Source: Gamsiella multidivaricata | Lineage: Eukaryota; Mortierellomycota; Mortierellomycetes; Mortierellales; Mortierellaceae | DNA: 64,000 bases | Direction: 5' to 3' | NCBI RefSeq assembly: GCF_025024155.1 | Contig: NW_026251800.1 | Span: forward strand, 1-64,000 | Shown: positions 33,901 through 43,667 of the stretch, one piece after another | Position numbering within the stretch: the stretch's first letter is position 1 | Layout of the letters: every line of letters begins with the position of its first letter | Position numbers and translations under genes: made by a program | Notes under the pieces: model-generated | Told to the model about the DNA's origin: nothing | The model's input: the letters and a program-made list of their open reading frames with translations, nothing else | Databases searched by the model: none

Positions 33901-35781
33901 AGCCACATTGGTTCGATGGATATCAACATGCAGACTGGAAACGATGTCGCTGATGTTATTTCAAGGACGCTTGAACAGAGCATCCCCTTACTCGATTTGG
34001 AATCGCAGCTGGTGTTGGTGCCGCTTTTAAGCGCATGTCGCCAGCATCTGGACACGGACCTACCTCTGCCTGCATTGCCGCCTACAATCTCGCTCCTCTG
34101 CCAGGATCATTTGAATACGTTCAATTATCAAGGATCCTCCGAGTTCAGCGGCAAGCAGGACCTCTCGACAGCATTGTTCCTCGTACTGGATGTGGCGCGC
34201 ATGTGTGAGGAGACAATGGCGGAAATAACCTGGGCGCTTGGCGCAGCTACAATCATCTCGCAGACAGATGAGGAATACTTGGGGCAGATCTTTGTGCCTG
34301 TCCTGTACCGCGTTTTAAGCATAAGCTCTCGCTCTGAAGGCTGTCGCTTGCTCACTAAAGGAGCACCAAGAATGATCCTATTCTGGAGTGGATTACCAGA
34401 TCTGAGTTTCTATTGGGACGTCGTGGACGTACAGGAGGTTATGAAAAAACCATTGGGACCATACTGGGATTCGTTTACTCAAGCTGGGTATCATAGACAA
34501 GGCACTCGAGAAGCGAAAAGCAAATTTACGGTTCTCGGTTATCAGGATATACTGCTACTAGTGCTCCATGTATCCGAGATGTTGCTCAGGTTCTCCTTGG
34601 AACCTTTGCCACCCAAAGGGACGGAACTTGTATTGGATGCGTTCCGCTTGGAGTTGGGATATGACGTGATGATAGATCAAGTGGCGTCCTTGATCCTGTC
34701 ATCCATCAGGGTATTTGAAGCTTCTCAATGAACGCTGCCTGCGAAGAGGAATATGCAAATGTTCGAACTCTAACTGAGTTTTCTCTTTATCTACATCATC
34801 GTTTAGTCCCTTAGCATAGATTGGGTGACAATTCCAACCGACCTCGTCTTATACTGCTTCATGGCGGTCAGCAAAATGTCCTATATCGCTGCAAATTTAC
34901 ACACAGAAAAGATCTTCAGCAACCGTCTCCGCCCTCATTCCGTCTTTGCAGCAAAAGCGAATACAGCATGGACAAGAGATTATACCAGGTTTATGAGACA
35001 GACGGATACGGATTTGGAGCAACAGGAACGCATAGCCAGATCCAAGGCTAGAGATGAACTCGTCCTGACCGCCATGAACATTTCAGAGGAGATTGTGCGG
35101 CGCCATGATCTGCATTACAAACTGAACGTCAAGGATAATCAAGGAGTGCCAAAGGACGAGCAAAGCAGTAAGAGCCAGGGAGAATCAAGGGATACCGAGT
35201 CTCGTATATTGGAACTGGACAATGGCTATCAGAATAAGGATAGGCTATCGTCATCCGGCTTTGGTACTGGGCGGGGATCTGACGGCATGGATGAAGGGAC
35301 CAAGGCCTGGTTTGCCAGTATCGCAGCATCCACGCCGCGCGTAGAAAGCACTGACAGAGGTGAGGTCGTTATAAACATAGTGGTGGTGGACTCGAAGGCA
35401 TCAGATATTGATAGTGATAAGGAGGTATCAAATAATGCCTTGAGTGGAGCACTGAAGACTGAGGCAAGTGATGAGGCCAAACCAGGTGGAAACGAAGCAA
35501 AGGAGGGAGAGCTCCCATCTAGACCTTCTGTTCCGGCGTTGCTTATGACACCGCAGCAGCAAGACGACCGTGAAGAGCCTTCGACACCCGTTCCTGCTGC
35601 TTCTGATTTAGGATTGACGCAGGCAACAGTAGAGAAGCCCGATGTTCTAAGGCTCTTATCGCCAGATCAAGTCGATTGCTTGGTTCTCGCTTTGAAGCTT
35701 CTCCCAGCACAAGAGCAGCAGGCTGTGAGAGCAAGGTTGTTTCGACTTTTGGAAAAGGACGATGACAATCTCTCGGTTTAA
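30946..35781 (+). CDS. Large helical protein of unknown function (1362 residues)
   Basis: Ten exons (30946-30996, 31080-31144, 31197-31348, 31438-32099, 32189-32229, 32314-32640, 32736-32951, 33038-33188, 33262-34710, 34807-35781) join in frame. I do not recognise the family. Residues 1 to about 1100 are Leu-rich and predicted-looking alpha-helical throughout, like HEAT-type scaffolds. Examples are MRILALEPDRFFVRPLIHG, LLSALLTISLEERIRLVDLI and the late SLSIDWVTIPTDLVLYCFM. There is no catalytic motif, signal peptide or membrane segment. Residues about 1110-1310 are acidic, Ser/Glu/Lys-rich and disordered, followed by a conserved-looking final helix (SPDQVDCLVLALKLLPAQEQ). I compared it mentally with INTS1, FANCA, MED12 and MED23 and saw no convincing match. 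Joining 33262-34710 to 34807-35781 is favoured because the intron keeps frame and the last exon lacks an early ATG. It may be a divergent subunit of a nuclear complex. Confidence 0.7.
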
Positions 35782-35892
35782 GGGCGGACGAAAATATCAA
35801 GGTCAAAGGCATCAGCATGTAACGTCAAGTTGTTTATAATGTACATTCTATTGATAAATGCGAAGAAAAAAAACAGCAAAGTGGATGGAATA

Positions 35893-37466
35893 TTATGAAG
35901 AGAAAGTCGATGGAGTCGACTCTAGCTCGGTATTGGTTGAGTTCTTGCGAAGTTGAACTAAGAATCCAGTGTGCCCAACGGGCATGTGTAATGGTCGACA
36001 GATCCAGCCGACAGCGTCATCTGGGATGTTGTCCGCTGCTGTAGTAGCCAATGCTTCCTTGGTCTCCTGATGTTCCTCGTTATCGTCTTTCTTTGCTTGC
36101 TGCAGCGGCAAGACTTTTCCGAGCCCTCCGACATGAACTCGTCCTCTGACTTTGCTTCTGACGGCCGCAGAGCGGACATTCCACTCTTTCCAATCGACCT
36201 CGAGTATTCGCTCGACCGTATAGTCATCACAGTTCTGTCGCATCCACTGAACGAGTTCCAAAATTTGGGACATGTTAACCATGTATAGACACATGGGTCG
36301 ATCAGGCTTAAGTAGCGGCAAGAGGTCGAAGAGGACGCTTTTGCAATCTGGTAGGTCTAAACTGATGGCGTCGTATTGGTGGCCCTTCGGGTGAGGGTTG
36401 GGCGGGAGGACTTCTTTAGTCTCCATGAATTTTTGGCGCTTTATTTCCAGAGGCGTCAAAGGTCTGCCGTCCTTGTCGCACATAATTTCTGAATCTCCTT
36501 TCACGCCAGATGTTACTGGGGTTCCAGAAGATGACGGTGAGTGTGGATTTGCTGTTCTGAGTGCGTCGTCCGTTTCACCCTTGAGATGCCTGATCACTTT
36601 TTGAAGCCCGCCGACAGATCTCCAAAAGGTGATTCCAGGACGATACATGCCTCTCCAGAAGCGTTCGATGTTCTTTTCAGCCTGTTGTGAATGCTCGTTA
36701 CGGATGTCGACGGTATCGAGATGTGATCCGGGTGCTTGGATCGCGCGTTGAATGTAAAGGGTCATGGAACCATTGCCAGTGCCGGCTTCGAGGACATGGG
36801 CTCCAGGGAAGAGGTCGAGGAGGTGGACAGCTGAGGTGGCGTCCTTGGGGTACATGATGCTCGCTTGACGCTTGACCTTTGTGCAGTACCTAGTTTGTTA
36901 TGGCCACCGAATTAATTATCCTTGTAATGGACCGCGAACCAAAATGTTTGAGGGTGTTGAATGGTGAATGTCTGGGAGGAAGGACTTACTCGTCTAGACT
37001 TGGCCAGTGTAGAGTATATTTGGCCCCCATGTGGGACTTGATGGTCGAAAGCGGTGATAAACCGATGATTTCGTCGTGCTTCAGTCGGCCCATGTTGTTG
37101 TCCCGGAAGGCGCCTTTCTGTCATTGACAACCATAATCGACTGTCAGTCAGATCAGTTTCGTTTGTCCGAACGATCCATGATAACAGAATCGGAAGCTTT
37201 ACTACGTATACCTTCAATGGTCCTATGAGCCGTCTTTCGCCCTTATTATCGCTGAGGATAATGACATCTCCATATCGAAAACGTGGGTCAACTTTTTGGG
37301 AGATATATCCCTCGGATGCATCTGATCCAGCGGTAGCGGCAGTATCCGTTGAGATAATCCTCGCACATCGGCGAGCAATTGAAAGCCTGGATCCATATGT
37401 ATGAAGATATCCGGGTGTACCTGAAAGGAGACCGAGGGAGCGTCTCGAGAGTGTTGCCGTTGCCAT
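35893..37466 (-). CDS. Mitochondrial-type tRNA m1A58 methyltransferase, TRMT61B-like
   Basis: Three exons (37466-37212, 37117-36990, 36889-35893) give 459 residues. TRMT61B-type enzymes methylate N1 of adenosine in mitochondrial tRNA and rRNA. The first about 40 residues are rich in Arg, Ser and Ala without acids (LSRRSLGLLSGTPGYLHTYG), as in a mitochondrial targeting peptide. An N-terminal beta domain with HDEIIGLSPLSTIKSHMGAK precedes the SAM-binding motif VLEAGTGNGSM at residues 160-170. YDAISLDLPD (motif IV) and the end WICRPLHMPVGHTGFLVQLR both resemble human TRMT61B. A Ser/Pro/Thr-rich insert (about residues 225-270) interrupts the fold. The gene converges on the large unknown gene with 111 bp between stops and diverges from LCMT1. 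Confidence 0.88.
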
Positions 37467-37647
37467 GAGGTTTTGTCCTTGTTCTTGCCTCCGTTGCGTG
37501 ATCGTTGGAAGGATGATTCAAATGCAAGATCTGTTTCTGGTTCTCCACAAAATGTGCTTGAGTATGGGCAAGCCACGCGGGTTTAAAGTTGGAACATGCT
37601 ATCATGTTTCAGCTCACTTTTACTTATCCATATTGACAACTACGACC
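37467..37647. promoter_or_regulatory. Shared divergent promoter, TRMT61B-like / LCMT1
   Basis: Only 181 bp separate the divergent ATGs at 37466 (minus) and 37648 (plus), so transcription of the two genes probably shares control sequence. Confidence 0.45.
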
Positions 37648-39529
37648 ATGTCCGGAACAGAAGCAGGAACAGGACCAGGAACAGGACCAGGCGCAGAAAC
37701 AGGAGCAGGCGCAGGAAACAGGAGCCCACCATACTGGCCGGAGCACCCACACAGAGGCCTACCTCATCTTCAGCACCAGCAGCACACCAACCTGCATCAC
37801 CAGCATCATCAGCGGACAATGCCGAACGCGATGCATGAACCAGGTGTGGGACGAGACGATGTGATCAAGAGTACCGATGACGATGCCATCATCAGCAAGC
37901 TGTAAGCGGGCTTTACCTGTTCAAAATGTTCTTTATTCATAATCCTGCTACTTAGATGTTCGCCGTTTTCGTGTTTATCTGCTATAGATCGGCGGTGAAC
38001 CTTGAATACTTGAACGACCCTTTTGTAAAGCATTTTGTGAAACGACCTTCACGTCGGCCACCATTGATCAACCGAGGTGCGTGTTTGTGAGCAATGACCC
38101 CTTCGTTATATTGGTCCCTTCGCTGAAAAAAAGACATTGGACTGAGTATCTCAACCTGTCCATTCTTCGTCGGGGACTCTATTTAGGGTCGTATCTGAGG
38201 ACAGCGGCGTTGGACAATTTGACGGAGCAATTCATGAGAAGCGTAGCAAACGAACCGACGACTGCATCACCAACTGCGACGGCAACGACCACGTCAGGCT
38301 CCAAAGTGCCATTGTCAGCAGGTATCAGGAAACAGATCGTTTCATTGGGCTGTGGTTCCGACACGCGATATTTCAACTTTAAGGTACTGCACTAGGCGCA
38401 GATATTGCATGTAACATGTTATCGCCCTCCAGAAGGAAATTGGTGCTTACGAGGAATTCTTATGCCCTTCTATAAACCAGGCAAAGGGACTTTCGGTACA
38501 GAAGTACTTTGAGATCGACTTCCAAGAGTCGACTGCCAAGAAGGCCGCCGTGATCAAGAAAAACAAGGCCTTCACGGACATCATTGCCGACCCCGATTTG
38601 AAACTCGGTATGCCTGGAAAACAACACGGAGATGTTTCTCCTTGCGATATCGATCTTCCTCTTTGACTCTAACCAGCGCTCCTCCGGTTTGCCAATTTTT
38701 TTAACCCCAATGCTCAGGACTCGGAGGAACAGAGCTCTATTCAGAGGACTATTGTCTCCTCTCTGGTGATCTCCGTGAATTCGTCGACATCATCGTCCCA
38801 AAACTTAAAGCCCAAGGATTCGACACCAGGTACCCCCTATCCTCCACCTTTACTCCTCTCTTCCTCTCTTCCTCTTCTCTTTGTATCCTCATGTCCTTAC
38901 TTTCTTAGCTCTCGCACAACCCATACTAATACAGCCTCACTATGTCCCGACTCTTAGTCTCCCAACACTCTTTCTTTCAGAATGTGTCCTGATCTACATC
39001 CAACCGCACGCCTCGGACGCGATTGTCGACTGGGTCGGCAAGAACCTCGACGCCTCGCTCTTTGTCGTCTATGAGCAGATCAATCCCATAGATGCCTTTG
39101 GAGCCATGATGCTCCGAAACCTCAAAGCACGCCAGATTGAATTGCCAGGAATTCATGCATACCCGTCTCTGAAAAGCCAGGAGGAGCGTTTTCTGTCCCG
39201 TGGATGGTTGGCCGCCAAGGCTGTTAGCATGAATACGTTGCTTGATGATCTGCCTGAGGATGAGATGAAACGGTAAGGAAAAGTTACAGGCGGGTAGTAT
39301 TGGTTGTTGAGGCGAAATCCATACGACTAACGCATTAATGTCTTCATTCTGTAGGATATCCGCACTGGAGATCTTTGACGAGGTGGAGGAATGGCAGCTG
39401 CTAGCGGGACACTACTGCATCGCCTGGGCTTATAACGCAAAAGCCCAGCCATCAGGCTACGAGGATGAGCGCGCCAAGCTGATCAGTCTCCTCTTCAACT
39501 CTGTACGCTTCACAGACAACAGCAAGTAA
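37648..39529 (+). CDS. PPM1: Leucine carboxyl methyltransferase (LCMT1/PPM1)
   Basis: Seven exons (37648-37901, 37988-38076, 38187-38383, 38481-38607, 38718-38829, 38958-39272, 39355-39529) give 422 residues. The enzyme methylates the C-terminal leucine of the PP2A catalytic subunit, which controls holoenzyme assembly. Conserved parts are DPFVKHFVKR, PPLINRGSYLRTAALD, the SAM motif IVSLGCGSDTRYFNF near residue 168, KYFEIDF, LGGTELYSEDYCLLSGDLRE, LPTLFLSECVLIYI and FVVYEQINPIDAFG. The first about 60 residues are low-complexity: a Gly/Thr/Ala tract followed by a His/Gln/Pro tract. I chose the acceptor before 38481 over an earlier one at about 38430 because it restores the family sequence. A 22-base A-run begins directly after the first T of the stop codon. 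Confidence 0.92.
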
Positions 39530-39549
39530 AAAAAAAAAAAAAAAAAAAA
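39528..39549 (+). repeat. A22 homopolymer starting within the LCMT1 stop codon
   Basis: The stop codon TAA runs directly into an uninterrupted A-run of 22 bases in genomic DNA. Confidence 0.9.
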
Positions 39550-39761
39550 CGAGGAATAGCAGAAGTCTTCAAAAACCAAGTTCACTGGGCCCAAATACTC
39601 TTTATTTTTTGTTATCAAAAAAGGTCAGAAAAACATATGAATAGGGAATGGATGGTCTTTGTATCCTTCTCATGCCGGTCTGAATGATTGGTTATATTAA
39701 TAGAAAAGAAAAAAAAAGAGGGAGAAAGGAAACGAAAGAGAGCAAGCCGGATAAAAAACGT

Positions 39762-42027
39762 CTATGCCTTATTCTGTCCTGCCATCAGTTCCTTGTACAG
39801 CTCCTCTGCAGAAGACGCCTCCTTGACACGCACCATGAACTTCTTTGGCTTGCCGTCCTCAATTGCAAATAGTGTAACAACATTCTTTTCGACCTTCGGA
39901 AGCATGCCCTGAATAACCCAGCCTAACACATCATTTTCATAGCAAACACAAATTAGCACAAAACAAGATCACATAAAGGACATTAAACATGAAGACTTCC
40001 AGAGGACAACTTACTATTAATCTTGATCATTCCGGTGCCTCCTGTCCTCATAATCATACGGCGTTTTTTCGTCTCGTCGTTCTCATTCACCCGGAACTGT
40101 CCCACCCCCAGATCCTTATACTGACCATCATCTAATCCAAACAGCTTCGCCCGAACATCATATACCGTTGTCTCGCCTTGCTCGCCCTCACGATTCTCCA
40201 ACAGCTGTGACTTCGTATCATCCGGTACTCCTTCATTGTCATCCTGGTTGCCTACGCCTGATGATGACAATGATGACGAGGATGTTGATACAGTCGCAGT
40301 CGAAGGCACCTGGAACGCAAATGGTTTGGGAGGGGTGCTTCCAGGACTCGTCTTTGGCGTGGATGTCGAGAATGCGAACGGCTTGGGTGGGTTGAATGAG
40401 AAGGGGGCTGGAGTAGTCGCCGCAGGCGCAATCGATGTCGTCGATGCCGCCGTTGATGCTGGCGCAAACGGTGCCGTAGAACCAAAAGAGAAACCACCGC
40501 TGCTATTGCTAGTACTGTTACTGGGGACTCCAAAGCTCCATGCAGACGACGCAGTCGGGTTTCTGGGTGGGTCTACTGCACCCTTCATTGAGGAAGATCC
40601 AAACCCACCAAATCCAATGCCTGAAAATCCGGGAGATGACATTGGTCCCGATGGCGCCGCTGCTGCTGCCAACGAAGCCGCAACTGCAGTCGGAGAGATA
40701 TCCATCTTCGTCCCATTGTTATACGGGACTCCTGCAAAAGGATTCTTGGATGCCGTCTTCGCTGTAAGTTCCACTGGCAGTCCAAATCCTATCTTTGGCG
40801 AATCTGCAGCTCCTGCTCCTAACCTCGTAATCCTGGTCGCCGCATGATGCTCGCCCGTTGTCTTCTCCTTCGCGTCGCTATCGTCGTTCAACACAATCAC
40901 TTGCGGCTCCTCGACTCCCAGGAACTTTTTGCGAATTTTAATGCGCTGCCCAAGATATGTATTGAAGATCTGGGCCAGGTTGACGATTGGATTATTTTCC
41001 AGGTCTTTTTGAATCTTCTTCAAAAAGTTCTGGTTAATGCCACGCAATGCTCGCTCATACCCCTCACGATCTACGGTGACAGAATCAGGGGAGGCGCTAT
41101 CTGCAGAGGCCTTTTCTGGGGTGGCGATGGGCGTGGCGTTGCTGCCAACGTTGAAGGTGAATGTGCCCTTGGCAAATGGTGAGTCGGTGGTGGGCGCACT
41201 GAATACTGGTTGTGTTGTGGGAGCAGTGGCGCTAGTGGTAGTAGTAGTGCTGATGGCAGGCTGTGGGAGCGCTCCAAATGCTACATCAAACAGCAAAGAG
41301 AAGGACCATTTTTGTTAATACTGATAGGGGGTTTCCTTCCTTCGTCAACTCCAGTAATCGCCAACATACAAAATCCACATTGCTAAACATACAGAAGGTA
41401 GACTGGGATATTGCTGGCACTACGGCTGATGAAGCAGCTGTAGTGGTAGCGGATGTGCCAAAGTTAATGTTGGCAAAGGGATTCGGTTTTGACGCCTGCT
41501 GGGTAAACGGATTAGGCCGTTCCTGCGATGGAGGTAAATTTGGAGGCGGGCTCGAGAGAGACGAGAAAGGCATGACTTTCTTTGCACCGTCATCGCTCAC
41601 ATTCGAAGATGTCTAGAAAAGGGCGTATCCGTACAGGATTAAAGGATAAAAGGAAGAAAAAAACCGCATTCGCAGGCTGTATGAGTATTGTGTGCTCCGC
41701 TGGATCTTTGCGCAATTGTTCCATGGTCTGTTGTTCCTGTTCTTTTGACACGCCATACCCTTGAGCCAAGACGACGCATCGCTCTTATACTAGATCGAAA
41801 TCGGAGCAAAAGACAGCATGTGTGTTAAGATATATTGACGATGACGATGACAGAGAAGGTGCGGGAGGGGCACTAGAGTGAAAAGAGATCTCCGCGTACG
41901 GTCTTTTTGCCAACTCATCGTTCGACGCCTTCCTGAAGGTGCCCATCACGGACGATGACTGATCATCGTCATCGTCCCGCTCGTATTCATCCTTTGTGAG
42001 CTGGTTCTCTGTGCCGCGCTTCGACAT
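39762..42027 (-). CDS. NUP50/Nup2-like nucleoporin with Ran-binding domain
   Basis: Model: 42027-41900, a 25-base exon 41783-41759, 41612-41393, 41280-40015 and 39922-39762, giving 599 residues. NUP50 sits at the nuclear basket and helps importin-alpha cargo release. The N terminus, MSKRGTENQLTKDEYERDD then GTFRKASNDELAKR, matches the family's importin-binding start. The middle has scattered FG motifs (TFSFGALPQ, WSFG, GFSFG, PFSF) in Ser/Thr/Pro-rich sequence and an NPIVNLAQIFNTYL helix. The C terminus is a RanBP1-type domain (AKLFGLDDGQYKDLG, MIMRTGGTGMIKINSWVIQGM, KKFMVRVK). The second exon is uncertain. The chosen 25-base exon keeps phase on both sides, but another open frame (about 41705-41780) reads like coding sequence and could be an alternative exon. 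Confidence 0.82.
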
Positions 42028-42753
42028 GCTGCTGGTTGCTTCCTGTTGTTGACACCTTCAGTAAGATATTATTCTAAAACCATGCGAGAAGCGTTAGTTT
42101 AATAATAGAGGTGATGAGGGCCATCTTTGCGGCGGACAGAAAGACCTTACCGAAAATGTAAATCGCAGGGCGAATGGAGGACAATGCTACACTCCAGAGG
42201 GAAACGCGCTGACTGATCGAAGCTGTGATTCAGCAGAGGCGCTGTGGTCAAAAAGGAAGGATAGAAAAAAGTAGCCTTTGCAGAAATGTGAATCTGCTCT
42301 GCTCAGCCAGGATTAGGGCGACTCATATAAAGATCTTGTTTGCACATTTCTGTATCAAGTCGGTCTATTTATGTTTCTCAACAAGAGCAGTCCAATAGGG
42401 GAGCTTTCATTTCCTCTGTGCTAACGAACGCGCTCAACAGGTCAATAGGTTCAATCGGTTCAATAGGTGTACTTGTTCATCCATGCAAGTTCTTTATTTT
42501 ATTGCGCTCTCCTTCAGTCCTGGAGTGTTCAGTTGATATCATTACATGTGGTACGGGAAACAAAAGAATAAAGGAAGGAAGGAAAGAAAGAAAGACTCCA
42601 TTGTCGATCCGCGTATATATTTCTTTTTGGTCGCTTTGCCCTGAGGTCCTGATAAATAAAAGAGCCAAGGAAAGCCAGCAATAGTAGATGACTGCTCTAC
42701 TGTTGATATTAGCTGTTGCAATGTTGAAGCCCTTTACCGTTCCTTTATCCATT
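42028..42753. other. NUP50 promoter and SmD3 3' flank
   Basis: This 726-bp stretch lies between two minus-strand genes. It holds the NUP50 5' region and the likely 3' UTR of the SmD3 gene. A short imperfect tandem (AGGTCAATAGGTTCAATCGG then GGTTCAATAGGTG) lies near 42440-42470. No gene is supported. Confidence 0.5.
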
Positions 42754-43419
42754 CTAATCCCTGCCACGACCACGACCACGGAAGTCGCCTCTGTCACTTC
42801 CACGTCCACCAAATCCGCCCCTTCCTCCCCTTCCACCTCGAGCTAGCGATAATACAAAAATATGCAGTTGAAGACATTGAGGATCTGTCCTTGATCCCAA
42901 GAACTTGACTAAAGATCAACACACCAGAGATCGAAAAAAAATAAGACAATGCCATACCTTGTGCTCTTGCCACTGTTGCTTTGCCTCTGCCTAATCCAAT
43001 ACCCTTGCCCTTCATTGACGCTGCCCCTTGCTGCTTAAACATTGGCGCATTCTTGAGCATGTCTGGTACGATGAAGAACCGAATATGAGATCCTCGAATA
43101 TAGACCTGATCCAATTGTGTCAAACGGCCGTCCCTTGCTGTCATCGTGATATCCTTCAGCTGAATATTCATGTTGTCCTCAGCTATACAGTTGCGAATAT
43201 GGCATAACAAAAAACGAATTTGTCAGTCCATGTACAATATCCATCACCGTATCGAGTGTCTCTAACCTTATGCCTATTCCTTCTGTTGTGCTGCTGCTAC
43301 TGTATTGATTATTTACCCTCAAAGAGTGTGCCTCGGTAGACAGATCCGGTCTTCAGCTCGATGGTGATGATGTGGCCCTGGGCCTCGTGCAACAGCTTGA
43401 TGGGAACACCGATCGACAT
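42754..43419 (-). CDS. SMD3: Spliceosomal Sm protein D3
   Basis: Three exons (43419-43317, 43182-42958, 42842-42754) give 138 residues. SmD3 is one of seven Sm proteins forming the ring on U1, U2, U4 and U5 snRNAs. The start [19 protein letters not shown] and the Sm2 region [20 protein letters not shown] are nearly identical to the animal protein, and Sm1 residues run through [15 protein letters not shown]. The C-terminal tail is a Gly/Arg repeat (GGRGGRGG and RGRGRGRD), the usual target of symmetric arginine dimethylation. The length matches the family (about 126-140). Confidence 0.96.
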
Positions 43420-43667
43420 GGCGGATATATGAATACAAGTGTGCGTGGAAGACGGTGTATGTTACAGGAATGCGAAGGGCAAGTGCATCAGCACAAGGAT
43501 CTAAGCAGCACGAATGATCCGCACATCTGCGCACGAATATGTGACGTCATAGTTTTTAGCCTCGCATGTTAAAAGAAGTAGTCTATGATTTTGAAGCATA
43601 CTTTGGATTCGTATAGGTTGCTTAGGGGTGCATGGTATTCAAATACAATGCCGTCAAGGTTCATCCA

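Noticed and set aside
38384..38480. Earlier acceptor at about 38430 for the fourth LCMT1 exon
   Set aside because: It would insert about 17 residues that break the family pattern; the acceptor before 38481 restores it.
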